64,000 nt of DNA from Vicugna pacos (GCF_048564905.1 NC_132996.1:41588001-41652000), one strand, 5' to 3'; counted from the stretch's first letter, positions 15,679 to 33,526 are shown. The notes: a model not told the origin generated them from the sequence alone. A program made the numbers and translations.

Positions 15679-15971
15679 TGAGGCCACATCCTCACATTTC
15701 ACTTGATGCAGAACCAGAGAGCGGCCTCTGGCACAGGGGAAATCCCCTGCCAAGGCCTAGCTGCTGGCTTCAGGTGGCCTGGACCCCAACTTGCATCCTA
15801 ACTCTGACACATCGGTGGAATTGAGTCTCTCTGGAGGTGCTGTGCAGCTGGCTGTGTCCTGGGATAGTCATTTGTGAGGTATCTAGTCCATGGATTCAGT
15901 TGTAGTGTGGTCACTGATTAAGTTTGGTCATTTGGTCACTCAGCAAACACTTTTCTAACAACTTCTATAAG

Positions 15972-16625
15972 AAAGGCAGTATGGTACAGTGGAAAGAGCA
16001 CCTTGATGATGGCTGTGTTAATTGATTTGATGGTGGGACTCCTGTTCCAATGTATATGTGTGTCACATTATCATGTTGTACACTTTAAATATATTAAAAT
16101 ATATTACAGTTTTGTCAGTTATACCCAAAGTTTTGCAAACGTTAAGTACCCCTCTACAGATTTATGAAACAGAACATCAGGAGGTGGGGTGGGCTCAGGA
16201 ATCTACACATCCAGACAGGACCCTCAGGTCATTCTGATCCTTGGGGTGACATTTGGATAGTGTGATGTTAGGAGGCTCTGGAACCCTATAGACCAGAGAC
16301 AGCCTGGACAGCTCCTGGAGGAGGGGGCGTTTGGAAGTTCAATACATCTGCTGCAAGCAATAAGAAAATGAGGTTTGTTCTCCTGAGGAGCTGATTAAAA
16401 AAAGAAAGGAAGAAAGACAGAAACTTGGAGACAGACAGACATGAATTTGAATTATGATTTCACCATTTTCCAAGGTATTTCACTTCTCTGAACCTCTGTT
16501 TTCTCATCTATAAACTGCAGATTATAATATTTTGTTGAAGGGTAAGAGATGATATATGCAAAACTCTCATGGCAATATTTTGCACATAGTAGGTGCTCGA
16601 GAAACAGCAGTTGCCATTCTTCTTC
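15972..16625 (+). repeat. MIR split by nested L1 and MER5-like fragments
   Basis: A MIR 5' start (ggcagtatggtacagtggaa, 15974-16000) is followed by an old L1 3' end (about 16003-16140, with 'catgttgtacactttaaata'), a MER5A-like piece (about 16150-16270) and then the MIR remainder (16415-16625: 'tgaacctctgttttctcatc', 'tgcacatagtaggtgctcga'). That the two MIR pieces are one copy is inferred from their complementary extents. Confidence 0.5.
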
Positions 16626-16923
16626 TTTTTAATCATGTGTGAGATATTCTGTGAACCAAGAGGTAGAGAATATAGTTAAGCTGTGGCCTGGGATGGCTGG
16701 GAGGGCCTCACAGAAGTGGCCTCTGTACTGGGCCAAATTTCAACGGGGCAGGGGAGGAGGGACTGTGTTCAGGTTGATGAAACAGCGAGAGGTGGGACTG
16801 AGCGGAGGTGAGAGGGAAGCAGGGGTGGGGGGCAGGCCGATGGGGCCGGAGCAGGGGTGTGCTCACAGGGCTGGGAGGAGATGGGGCCTGAGGACCGGCT
16901 GAGGCCGGCCTGGGGAGCCTTCG

Positions 16924-17299
16924 TGTTAGTTTGCGAGGGCTGCCGTAACACGTGCCGCCGAGTGAGTGACCTGAACCATGGAAGTTAATTTCCTCACAGT
17001 TCTGGAGGCTGGAAGCCCAAGGTCAAGGTGTCGACAGGGTTGATTTCTTCTGAGGCCTCTCTCCTCGGCTGGTAGCTGTCCGTCTTCCCCCTGTGTCCGC
17101 ACATGACCTTATGCTGTGCATCCTAATCTCTTCTTACAAGGGCATCAATTATATTGGATTAGCGCCCACTCTAACGACTTATTCTCAACTTAATTACTTG
17201 CTTAAAGACCCTGTTTCCAAATACAGCCACATTTTTGAGTAACTGGGGGTTAGGGCTTCATCCTGTACATTTTGGGGGCACACATTACGGCCTGTAGCA
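16924..17299 (-). mobile_element. MaLR/MLT1-class solo LTR fossil
   Basis: Minus-strand LTR relic bounded by TG and CA, with the landmarks 'cacagttctggaggctggaa' and 'cttctgaggcctctctcct' and a distal part with 'ccaaatacagccacattttt'. The family is the ERVL-MaLR group, shared by eutherians, hence very old. It is a non-coding relic with heavy decay. Confidence 0.7.
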
Positions 17300-17439
17300 G
17301 CTGGAATGCCAGACTGAGGTGTCTGAACGTCTTTGGTCAGATCTGCTTGTTAACTTATGACCCATGAGAACCAGTCTGAGCACCGTCAAAGGGAAAGCAC
17401 TGCTCTGAGCTTTGTCAGAAGTGAGGCTGTGTGGTGCGG

Positions 17440-17560
17440 CAGACAGAATACGAGGCTGCGGGGCGGGAAGTCTAGATTCAAATCAGGACCCACCATTAAT
17501 CAGCCCATTACCTTCCCCTGGGCCTCTGTTTCCCCACCAGGAAACTAAGGGGCCAGACAA
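17440..17560 (+). repeat. MIR fragment
   Basis: 'agtctagattcaaatcagga' and 'gggcctctgtttccccacca' fit the forward MIR. Confidence 0.45.
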
Positions 17561-17574
17561 GGTGGGTCATGACC

Positions 17575-17725
17575 TGAGCACTTGTTCTGCACAGTGCACG
17601 CCTCACCTGGTCCTCACAACCAGTGAGGGAGGTGCGGTCACTGCCACCATTTAAAATCGGAGTGGAAAGAAAGTGACGCAGTCAAGGTCATGCCTCTAGC
17701 ATGTAGGAGAGCCAGGATTAGAAGT
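17575..17725 (-). repeat. MIR fragment
   Basis: 'cctggtcctcacaaccagtg', 'ccaccatttaaaatcggagt' and 'gagagccaggattagaagtg' fit the reverse MIR. Confidence 0.45.
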
Positions 17726-17805
17726 GGGCCCCGCGGCTCCATCTGGCTGTGCCTCTCTGCGGGGTCTAGGATGGACAGGGCAGGCTGAGAACTGCAGCCA
17801 TGTCG

Positions 17806-17821
17806 CCAGCAGAGGGCGCTG
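17806..17821 (+). promoter_or_regulatory. CTCF-core-like site, forward
   Basis: CCAGCAGAGGGCGCTG matches every strong position of the CTCF core motif CCA-S-Y-AG-R-K-GGC-R-S as I know it. It lies in an SLC6A5 intron. Occupancy cannot be judged from sequence. Confidence 0.5.
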
Positions 17822-18209
17822 GGATGGAGGCGCTGGGCTCTCTCCCCAGCCCTCCACCCTTGCCCCAGTCCCAGGCTATCCTCTTGCTTGGTGACATTTC
17901 ATGGTCCCCTGCCTTCTCTTCTGTCATACATGGTTCCTCTCCTGGACTTACCAAAAGGCCCCATTCCCTCCATTTCTGCTCTGATGGGCAGAGCTCTTCC
18001 ACTGCCATGAGGGAAGACCTGGTTCTACAGCAGGGGAAGCCAGTGCCTTGTCCCAGAGGCCCGGGAACAGTGCAGTTAAGGGAGGGAAAACTTTTTGAGT
18101 CTTCCAGTGTTTATACAATCAGCTCAAGGGAGCCTGTGGTCAGGACCAGTTGTTCCTTTCCTTGTGAATAACAGCAAACAAGACCAGCCTACAGTGGATA
18201 CCTGTTTAG

Positions 18210-18524
<315 letters not shown>

Positions 18525-20148
18525 TAGGAAGTCGGCCTCCTGGAACAGGCCGGAGGGCGGGACAGCCTAGGTTCCCCTTAGTGGAGGGACTCAGAACAGC
18601 TTGAGTCTGATGCTCATGCAGGCTGAGAGCTGGCCGGTCCTTACCCAGAGGGGTGGCTATAAAGACCCCTTTCCTCCTTCCCTCTCCTCTCATTCCTTCT
18701 GTCCTCTCTCAACTCAGCTCCAGCCTAAGTAAGTCTCCACCTGTGAGGCACGGTGGAGGATTCTCTAGGCAAAGCAGCGCTCCTGGACGTGGGCACAGTT
18801 CGCTGCAGGGCGGCATTCCTTGCAGAGGGCTCCATAGGAACCGAGCAACAGCACTTAAAAACAGCAGCCTTTTCCTGAGGAAGCACTGTCCTGATTGTTA
18901 GGTCAGATGTGCTCTCAGGGCTTTCTGCTTAGTTAGTGATGCAGACCTGCAATATTTTTTCCCAGCGGGTGGAAAGGTTGGATGGTGGTGGTGGGACGGA
19001 TGTATAGTAAATGTGTACTCTCTGCCCACGTGGTCCCCATATTCCTGGCTAACATTTGTATGGTCCCTTTGGTGTGTACAGAGAGCTTTCATTTTTTTAT
19101 CCCACTTAATCTATATTTCTAGCACAGTATTTCATAGAGTGGATTTAATACTTTTCTTTAAACGTTTAATTTCCACCCAGCCTTATTCTACAAAGGATTT
19201 GGGTGTTTAGCAGGTTTCAGTGATTAAGGGGTTTCACTGTGGCTGTTGACAGTCTTTAGGGTCATTCTCTACTCAGACATTTATGGGATGCCTCCGTGTT
19301 GGGACTGTGTCGGGGTTGTGGGGACAGGACTGTGGGCCCTAGACCATCCAGAGTGTGGACCCGTGAGTGGCTTCTTCATGCAGTTAACTTTCTTCAAGGA
19401 GCTCACTGCAAATCTCAGATAATGGCTCAGATGCCAGCATGAGGGAGAACTAAGCCCTAGAAATGTCACCTTCTTGGTGGGCTGCTGGCTCTCCTCTGGC
19501 TCCCTAGGGATAATTAATTACTGCCTCATCGACGCTGATGGTGCACTGCTGGGCTCAAAGAGTTAAACAGCCAGCCTGTTCCCGGGGCATAACAATCTCT
19601 TCCTGGAGAGGGTGTGGAACCCCCAGGGATTTTAGTTCTGCAGCCATACACTGAATTCCAGGTCCTGGAGCTGAGCAAATGCCCTTCCCTGGTGGAAAAA
19701 TGTAAAACTCCTGGGGAGCAGGTAGGGGGCAAGAGAGAGAGCAGCACAGGCTTGTCTTCAGGGCACCCCTCCCCCACCCCTGCAGCAGCCCCCTGGCCCT
19801 GCCTGCTGAGCTGTCTTCATTTTCCCCCAGCAGAGCAGCCAGAGCAGGTAGGTTCTGCCCCACTTTCTGGAAGATGTGAGGTGTGTTGCTATTTTTGTCA
19901 ACCGGCGGCCAAGTTGCCAGAGATGTGGCCACATTAGTTAACTCTTCTGAGCCCTTTCCTGCCCCAGGAAAGGGATTTGGGGGCCCCTGGGCCAAAACCC
20001 AAAGCGAATTTTGTTTTCTCTTTACATAAAAAGCATCAGATGAACGGCCCGTGTTTCCCTCGGAAACTTCCCCTTTTCAGATTTTTTTCACTTGCTCGGA
20101 TTTTAATAGGGAGAAGAGGGCTTCCCGCAGGTTCTATGTGTTGTGTTA

Positions 20149-20392
20149 ATGCTGTTGACCCTTGAAAATGTGGGGGGCTGGGGCGCCGACCCTCCACGCC
20201 GTCACTAATCCACATTGTAATTTATAGTCAGCCCTTTATAGACATAGTTCCTGCCACCCCGCGGTCCCTCTGCATCCATGGGCTCCTCCGATCCCGGATC
20301 CTGTAGTGCTGTTGTGTTTACTGTTGAAACAAATCCACGTGTGAGATTTGTTCAAGCCCGTGCTGTTCAAGGACCTCCTGTACTTGGTAGTG
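20149..20392 (+). mobile_element. Tigger-type MITE (TcMar-Tigger)
   Basis: The ends mirror each other: 'tgttgacccttgaaaatgtg' on the left and 'tgctgttcaaggacctcctg' on the right. Inner landmarks 'ggggcgccgaccctccacgc' and 'tgagatttgttcaagcccgt' match Tigger-derived MITEs. It is diverged and has no coding capacity. Confidence 0.65.
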
Positions 20393-21454
20393 TCTCACTG
20401 TCACCAGCACAGGGACAGTGAGCCTCACCCCCCAACAGGGGAGGGGCAGTGGCCCATGAGGTCTTCTCCCAGACCCCGGTGCGCAGCTAACCCTGCTCAT
20501 CTGAATTCGCCTAGGATCTTACAGGATTTGCAGGCTTGTTGGATTTCCCCCGGTAAAAGGGAGGCTCTGCAGAATACAGGGCAGGCCTGCATTAGGTGGC
20601 AGCCCCAGTCCCTCCTCACTGGGCGACACTGGCACATAGACATTCAGTCCGTTTTTGCTGACCCAACATTAGTAACTATGCATTTTGGTCTTTAGTCAAA
20701 AGTAAGTTCTCTTTGATGACCTAACACGATCCTTTGTAAGGGAGGCATTACTGTCAAAGTTACTACCCCAAATCTCAGTCATATCAGAGCTTTTGGGGTG
20801 AGGGTGAGATTGGTGATGAGACCAAGCTCTGCTTTTACAAGGGGCACAGGGAAGGGGGCGTGGCCTTCTCAGGCGTCTACTCAGAAAAGCAGCTTTCCAG
20901 GACGTCAGCCTTTTAGTCACTTCCCAGACACCTTCATCGCCACCTGTGGAGCAGTGACTGACGGTCAGAATCCAACCCAGAGCTCTACCAAGATGCTCAT
21001 CCCCCAACAGCAAAACAGTAGAGGGTCATCAACGTGCATATTGTGTTCAGAGCTCCGGGTCTGGGTGGTAGCTGGCTCCCAGGTAGCCAGGCCACTAGGA
21101 AGTGCTGCCTTGGCCTCTCACAGTTGAGAGACCTGGCTGATCGAGATGAACGCTCTCACACCAGACTGACCATCCCACCATCTGTGTCACCTGGACGCCA
21201 GTCCTGCCAAAGGCGCAGGGGTTCGGTGGTTGTGTCTTCTGAGAACGCCTCTGTATGCGGTAGGTTTCCCAGCACAGTGGCCACTCCCCATGCACTGTGG
21301 GTTGTGATGGATCCATCCACGGACCAGAGCCCCTGGTGGTTTTCATGGTGGCTCTCTACGACCAAGGAGGCTCTCACCATAGGGCTCTGGGGGCCCTGTC
21401 CAAGTTGCTGGCATGCTGAACCCTTCGGGACCCGCTCACAGGAAGAGTAATAAC

Positions 21455-21655
21455 GCCCCATGCTTACTGAGTTCTCGCCAGGCCCAGGCACCGTTCTGAG
21501 CCCTTTACGTGTATCCACACACTTAATGCTCACAAACTTCAGGAGGGTAGTAGGTACTACTGTCATCTCCATTCTCCAGATAAGGAAACTGAGGTCTGGC
21601 CGGAGAGGTAGGTCTTAGCTAAGGCCCCACATCTAGTAAGAGGCAGAGCCCGCTC
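21455..21655 (-). repeat. MIR
   Basis: Reverse MIR: 'gccaggcccaggcaccgttc', 'ccctttacgtgtatccacac', 'ccagataaggaaactgaggt' and 'acatctagtaagaggcagag'. It directly abuts a CpG-dense patch. Confidence 0.65.
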
Positions 21656-21790
21656 TCTGCGCCTCGGTGCGTGGAGCATGCGCGCCAGCCGCGGGGCTGT
21701 ACCGCCTCCGGGCAGGAGAGGGAAGGGGCGGGACTGGGCCTCCGCCACACACGCGGGCCTCGCCTGGGGAAAACGCCGCTGCGGCTCAGA
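21650..21790. promoter_or_regulatory. CpG-dense patch inside an SLC6A5 intron
   Basis: About 140 bases with many CpG dinucleotides (for example GCATGCGCGCC at 21677-21687, GGGGCGGGAC at 21726) amid CpG-poor intron. GCATGCGC resembles an NRF1 half-site and GGGGCGGG a GC box. It may be an intragenic promoter or enhancer, or simply an unmethylated remnant. It is shorter than usual CpG-island limits. Confidence 0.35.
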
Positions 21791-21990
21791 CACTCCTTTT
21801 GAGAAAGAAAGACAAATCCAAACTCTGCAAAATGTTGCCAAAAATGTATTCTAAAACTCCACTCCCCAGCCATTTCTGATAAACGGAGTTTGCTGACAGC
21901 GATGCCTTTACCTGCGTACTGTAGTGTGGCGGCTGAAGTGGGGGGAAGTCAAGTGTTTTGAAATCGTTCCCCACCCTGACAAAGCAGTAA

Positions 21991-22014
21991 AGCCCAAACG
22001 GAAGCCCAAACGGC
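21991..22014 (+). repeat. 12-base tandem duplication
   Basis: Two adjacent copies of AGCCCAAACGG followed by A or C. Too short to classify. Confidence 0.6.
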
Positions 22015-22679
22015 TGAATCCTGTTAAAGCAATCCGCCGAGGTCCTCGAGCAGGGGCTGTTTCAAGACCTCCGTGTCCACTTTATGGGCCTGAACTGAAC
22101 CAGCTTCCTCGGTGCTCGGGGCACTGGGCTGGCCTGCTCAGTGCACCTGTTTCGAACTGCAGTTTAACACAGACTTTTATGATTCACAAAGGGAACCTTC
22201 AGAGGCTGGTTCTACCGTCTGCTCAGTAAATGCATGAGTCGGGGTGGCGGGTGGGAGATCTCAGGCATTCCAGGCTTTATGTTTTAAATACCCAAGGCTC
22301 TCAGCAACATTAGGAACTAACAACCTGATAAATTCCAGTTTAAAAAAGCGTTGTTATGCTTGAGTTATAAAAACTCCAGGTGCTGCAGTTTCCGGCTTCC
22401 GGACGTGCCCTGGCTGTGGATTACCCTGGCGTTCCCTGGTCTCTGCCCCTTAACATCTAGTTTTCTATTTACAAGGAAATTCACAACTGCTTGGTTTTTC
22501 TTTAGCCGTCTTCTCAGTGAGGCTGCGAGGCAGATAGGAAGGGCTGGCACGGCTTTAGGTTAGCAGAGAAAACTGAAGCTCAGACATCCTTCACCAAGAC
22601 CACACTCGGTCTTCTTGGGGAAATCGGAGTCAGAGCTGCCCGTTTCCAAATGCATTGTCCACTCCTAAGAAAAGCTAAT

Positions 22680-22930
22680 ATTCTGTAAGTGCTGATGAGT
22701 GGGAGGCACTGGTCTCAGTGCTTTACCTGCATTTCCTCCTTTGTTCCTTGTAGCCCCCCTTGGAAGGAACTGTTGTCTTTCCCATTTTACAGATGGACAA
22801 GATTGAGGTTTATAGGAATTAAACAACTTGTGTAGGGTTGCACAGCTGTTAAGTCATGGAAGTGAATTTGGAGCCAGATCTGTCTGACCATTGGAGCCCA
22901 AAGCTCTTAACCCTTACATTAATGCTTCCA
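22680..22930 (-). repeat. MIR
   Basis: Reverse MIR, near full length: 'gggaggcactggtctcagtg', 'cccattttacagatggacaa', 'gggttgcacagctgttaagt' and 'cccaaagctcttaaccctta'. Confidence 0.7.
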
Positions 22931-23109
22931 TCTCCCCCACCTAATTACCTATGGACTGATGTTGCCCCATCTTTACCAAGTCTTAGGTAAAGATTTTAAA
23001 AAGCATTAGTCCAGTCAATTCATATTTTATGTAAATGGTTTCTTCTGGAAGAAGGAAGACAGGTAGCAAAGGGGAAATGATGTCAGTTCTGGGCACGTTT
23101 ACCCTTTAT

Positions 23110-23335
23110 AAGAGGGTTTCTCAACCTCAGCACTGTCAACATTTGGGACAAATAATTCTTTGCCATGGGGACTGTCCCGTGCATTGAGAGACGTTTAGCA
23201 GCATCCCTGGCCTCTACACACTGGACACCAGTCATCATCCCCATGACATCCCAGCTATGAGAATCAAGAATGTCTCCAGACATTGCCATATGTGCCCAGG
23301 GAGGGGCAAAATCACCCACTGTTCTAGAGGGTAAT
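23110..23335 (+). mobile_element. hAT-type nonautonomous DNA transposon (MITE)
   Basis: Forward copy: starts 'gagggtttctcaacctcagc', contains 'gtttagcagcatccctggcc' and 'atgtctccagacattgccat', and ends 'gggcaaaatcacccactgtt'. The two ends are roughly inverted. Same family as 2766-2985. Confidence 0.6.
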
Positions 23336-23662
23336 TATTACATTCTCCACCAACTCATCATTACAAAGATGAAGGTTTCTGTGTGTTATTTGCATGGGAC
23401 ATAGCCTGGCCTTGGAGTCTACTCAAGGTGACCCCACGTCTCTGATCTGGCACTGTTTTTGAGCCTCTCCTATGAGTTCCCTGAGGTGTGGGCCTAATTC
23501 CCTGGTCCTTCTTTACAAGGAGATTGAGGTCTAATTGGGGAAATGGATGGACAGTAATAAAAACATAACAAACAGCAGGAGCAGCATGTGATAGTTAACA
23601 ACTCAGGACTTCCATGGAGAGAGGGCCCTGTGGGCTTCCAGGAAGAGGGGGCCTGGAGCTGA

Positions 23663-25654
<1,992 letters not shown>

Positions 25655-25754
25655 GGTGGAATTTACATGTTTCAGCTCGTGGACACGTACGCAGCCTCCT
25701 ACGCCCTGGTCGTCATCGCCATTTTTGAGCTCGTGGGGATCTCCTACGTGTACG
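25655..25754 (+). CDS. SLC6A5: SLC6A5 coding exon: TM10 with Glu648
   Basis: 100-base exon: 33 codons (about residues 624-656) plus one base of a Gly codon. Acceptor CTGCCAG ends at 25654; donor GTAAGG starts at 25755. It encodes [16 protein letters not shown] and TM10 ([17 protein letters not shown]). The Glu codon at 25727-25729 corresponds to Glu648 of human GlyT2, linked to the third Na+ site that gives GlyT2 its 3 Na+ : 1 Cl- : 1 glycine stoichiometry and stronger concentrating power than GlyT1. Its presence supports a fully GlyT2-type transporter. Confidence 0.96.
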
Positions 25755-29763
<4,009 letters not shown>

Positions 29764-29844
29764 TAGCACCTTGCACGCGTAGGTGATGCTTCATGTTGAA
29801 CAAGGCGTGTACCTACATATAGATGAGCCCAGGGAGCTGGTAGG

Positions 29845-29945
29845 ATGGTTATTATTCTTGTCCCTCAGCTGAGGAAGCAGGTTCAAGGAGGTGCGGCGAC
29901 TTCCCTAAAGGTGCTTCCCGCTTGGGTGCAGAGCTAGGACTCAGG
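29845..29945 (-). repeat. MIR core fragment
   Basis: 'tattattcttgtccctcagc', 'tgaggaagcaggttcaagga' and 'gcagagctaggactcagg' fit a decayed reverse MIR. Confidence 0.45.
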
Positions 29946-30034
29946 CACAGTTTGAAGCACCCCTGTGGGACATTTCCCATGATATCCGTCTGCCTCATGT
30001 CCTGACGGCCGATAGCCATCACATTCCTGCGTGC

Positions 30035-30260
30035 CAACAAGGCCCAGGCTCTGTCCAAAGTGCTTTATATGTATCCCCTCATCTGTCCCCCACAGCAGCT
30101 CTGTGGGGTTGGATTATGGTCATCTCCACGTCACCCATGGGAAACCTGATGCCCAGGTTATGTGGCTTGCCTGGGACTGTACCACTAATACAGTTTGGGT
30201 TTGAACCCAGGCAGGCTGGCTCCAGAACTCTGGCTCTTAAATGCTACTCAGTACAGCTGC
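30035..30260 (-). repeat. MIR
   Basis: 'aaggcccaggctctgtccaa', 'agtgctttatatgtatcccc', 'ggtttgaacccaggcaggct' are reverse MIR landmarks. Confidence 0.6.
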
Positions 30261-30600
30261 TCTACGATGAATGTGTACAGCAGAAATTAGACTTTTATTG
30301 TTCATCTTTATTGCTTTTGAGGACTATCTTATCATCCTCAAATATGATGATGACATTTTGAGATCATTTGACATTCATCTTCTTAAAGATCAGAGCCCTT
30401 TCTGTGTCAGTAAATCTGTGTAGGGACTTGTATGCATATCCTGTCACCTCCTTTATTATGCCTTAGCTGCTGGCTTTGCCTGCATCCCCTTCCCAAGCAC
30501 CATAATTGACAGAGACCTTGCCTTTCCCTCTCCTCCTCCCCTGGCTTGCGAGCGTCCTCTGGGTAAGGCTGCAGGAAGCTGGCTGTAGTTCCTGCTTTTC

Positions 30601-30616
30601 CCAGCAGGTGGCAGTA
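30601..30616 (+). promoter_or_regulatory. CTCF-core-like site, forward
   Basis: CCAGCAGGTGGCAGTA matches the CTCF core (CCA-S-Y-AG-R-K-GGC-R-S) at all strong positions. It lies in a unique part of an SLC6A5 intron. Confidence 0.5.
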
Positions 30617-31077
30617 GAAACCAGATTAAGACCCTTATTTTACAGCATTGTACCAGCCTCTTTAAAGGAAAATAAGATAGTAAAACTGCAAAGAAAACAT
30701 ATATTTTCCCTTTTTTAAAAAAACAAAACAAAACTGCCCCAGAGTGAGTTTTAGTCAAAATACCTCAATTTCTTTCTGAAAAGACAGACGTTTAGACAGA
30801 AAAAGCATTCAGCGTTTGCCTCCCTCTGTGCAGACACAAGCCATCATGGAGAGGCCCGCAGCTGTGCTCACATGTTGGCGGCTGTAAGTGGTCTGAAAAG
30901 TCCTACCAGGTTTGAGCCATGAGAGTTGAAAAGGATTAAGGCAGATTTTGTAGTCTCTTGATTTCAGGACTGAAATATGTGAAGAATGGGGATTTACCTA
31001 ACTGTTGGGAGACTCCTCTGCCTCTGCTGTTCTCCACCTCTGCCGAGTATCACCTTGCCCCCCAGTTCTACACATGA

Positions 31078-31835
31078 TTTATTCTTCTTTAAAATTGAAG
31101 TATAGTCAGTTTACAATGTTATATCAATTTCTGGTGTACAGCATTACATTTCAGTCATGCATGTATGTACATATATTTGTTTCCATATTCTTTTTTATTA
31201 TAGGTTACTACCTATAATAGCTCCCTGTGCTATACAGAAAAAACTTGTTTATATATATATTTATGTATGTTTGTATGTATTATATATAGCAGTTAGTATC
31301 TGCAAATCTCAAACTCCTAATTTATCCCTTCCTACCCCCTTTCCCCACTGGTAACTATAAGTTTGTTTCCTATGTCTGTGAGTCTGTTTCTGTTTTGTAA
31401 ATGAGTTCATTTGTGTGCTTTTTTTCTTAGATTCCACAAATAAGTGATGTTATATGGTATTTTTCTTTCTCTTCCTGGCTTACTTCACTTAGAAAGGCTA
31501 AGTGATCCCCAGGTTCATCCATTGTTGCTGCAAATGGCATTATTTTATTATTTTTTATGGCTGAGTAGTATTCCATTGTATAAATATGCCACAACTTCTT
31601 TATCCAGTCATCTGTCAATGGACATTTAGGCTGTTTCCAGGTCTTGGCTATTGTAAATAGTGCTGCTATGAACATTGGGTGCATGTGTCTTTTTGAATTA
31701 GTTTTCTCCAGATACATGCCCAGGACTGGGATTGCTGGATCATATGATAAGTCTGTTTTTAGATTTTTGAAGAATCTCCATAGTGTGTTTTCCATAATGG
31801 CTGCACCAAAATACATTCCCACCAACAGAAAAAGG
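31078..31835 (-). mobile_element. L1 LINE, 5'-truncated 3' end
   Basis: Minus-strand L1 of about 750 bases. Read on that strand, 31830-31427 encodes the ORF2 C-terminus (WRFFKNLKTDLSYDPAIPVL, then IAALFTIAKTWKQPKCPLTD, YTMEYYSAIKNNKIMPFAAT), an open frame of 132 codons with relatively little decay. The 3' UTR follows down to about 31078, with the start of the tail as TTTAAA. The little decayed frame and the 3' UTR type shared with cetartiodactyl L1 suggest a lineage-specific insertion rather than a eutherian-wide one. Confidence 0.85.
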
Positions 31836-31984
31836 TTCTCCTTTCTCTACACCTGCTCAGCTTCTTGGGTGAATTCAAAGTTAGAATCTGCCCCAGATCC
31901 TAACTTTTCCTCCTAGCTTGGGAGACATTAAGCTTCAGGGAATTGTATTCTTTGGAAACATATCCCGTAGTAATAATCAGCATG

Positions 31985-32180
31985 ACGACTCGTGGAGATC
32001 GAGTATCAGGCAGGCACTTTATTAACACTGTCTCTCAAGCCCCTGACCACCCAGCCTGGTGGGTGAGTCTTTCCCCATTTTACAGGTGTGTGCACTGAGG
32101 CCTGGAGAGGCTCAGGAGCCTGGCCAAGGCCACGGAATGTGCAGGGAGCAGAATAAGAAGGGAATCCAAGGCTATCTAGG
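31985..32180 (-). repeat. MIR fragment
   Basis: 'caggcaggcactttattaac', 'cccattttacaggtgtgtgc' and 'ggccaaggccacggaatgtg' fit the reverse MIR. Confidence 0.5.
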
Positions 32181-33267
32181 CTTCTAATAAATTTCTTAAA
32201 ATCTAGTGCTTTCATCTCCAAGTGGAGTTTGGCCAATTTTGGATTAAAATAATCCTAATCTTCTTTAGGACCAAAATGTCAGGGAAAAGGGACTTGCTGT
32301 ATTTTTTGGAGAAAGTTCTCAGCTGTGCTGGGCTTTACTTGATTTCCATTATAAAACTCACATCAGAAACCTGCAGAGAAGTCCCAGATAGTCTCTTCCA
32401 CCAAATTCCCCTTCTGTGTTTGGCAGTTAGGGACAAAAAGAAGTGGTCAATTCCATCATCATCATCAAGCCAGGACCTCCTTCTGCTGCCGTTAGCAAAA
32501 GGTCAGGTGGGCCTGGCCGGGTGGCTGAAATAACCTCCCTCGTGGCCATGCCCAACTGAGGGCGGGGTTTTATCAAAGCTGACTTGGCAGAGGGAAACTG
32601 ATGGCAAGAGCCAGTTTGCATGGATAAATCTGATGTGATACTTGTGTGACTGGAACTGGGCATCAAAGGAGCCAGGCTAACACTTAGGTTTTGCCATTTG
32701 CCCTTCTGTGGCATGGCTATCTGTCATGTGCTGGAATGAGTCGAGATTAGGAGTTGAAATTACTTCAAAACCCCTGAAATAAAATTGATCATTTTTATAT
32801 GTGCCTTCCTAGATTTACAGAGCTATAAATACTCTCCATGCAATTATCATCTACATAGTCAGATCACGTTACTGAATTACGTGCACACATAAGCAGATGT
32901 ATTGCTATTTATATAGTCAACGAAATGGAGCCGCTTACCATAATTACATTAGGCAATACTTCCGATTGACCGGTTAATAAAGCTTACAACTCCAGGGGCA
33001 AATGTTTAAAAGGAGGCCTAGAGTAGATATCTCTTATCGGAGCAGTTTCTTCAACAGTTGTCTTCAGGCCTATGTTGCTTCGAATCGATAGATTGAATTA
33101 TTGTTGCACTGAAATAATCACTTGCCCCCGTGGCCTGGGCTTTGCAGCAATAATCTAGATGCCTTCCATTGGTCTAGTGTTTCACACTTCCCTAAAATAC
33201 CTCCATATATCATCTCTCCTGACATAATCCCCTCCAGTAATTTTTAAGATGTTCTTTTACTGCTTAT

Positions 33268-33526
33268 GATAGAACGAGCTGGGGAGGGGGAGGGATAATT
33301 TAGGAGCTTGGGATTAACAGATCCACACCACTATACGTAAAATAAATGACAGAGACCTGCTGTACAGCACAGGGAAGTATATTCAATATCTTGTAATAAC
33401 CTATAATGAAAAGAATCTGAAAAAGAATATATATATATGCATATGTATCACTGAATCACTTCGCTGTACCCCTGAAACTACCACAACACTGTAAATCAAC
33501 TATACTTAAATAAAAATTTTTTAGAA
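33268..33526 (+). mobile_element. L1 3' UTR fragment (cetartiodactyl-type)
   Basis: Plus-strand L1 3' end: 'gagacctgctgtacagcaca', 'attcaatatcttgtaataac', 'cactgaatcacttcgctgta' and the end 'ctatacttaaataaaaattt' with poly(A) signal. It is 5'-truncated, with no ORF2. Confidence 0.8.

Noticed and set aside
23115-23135. RE1 left half CTCAGCACTGTC
   Set aside because: No right half follows; it is part of the hAT-type MITE.
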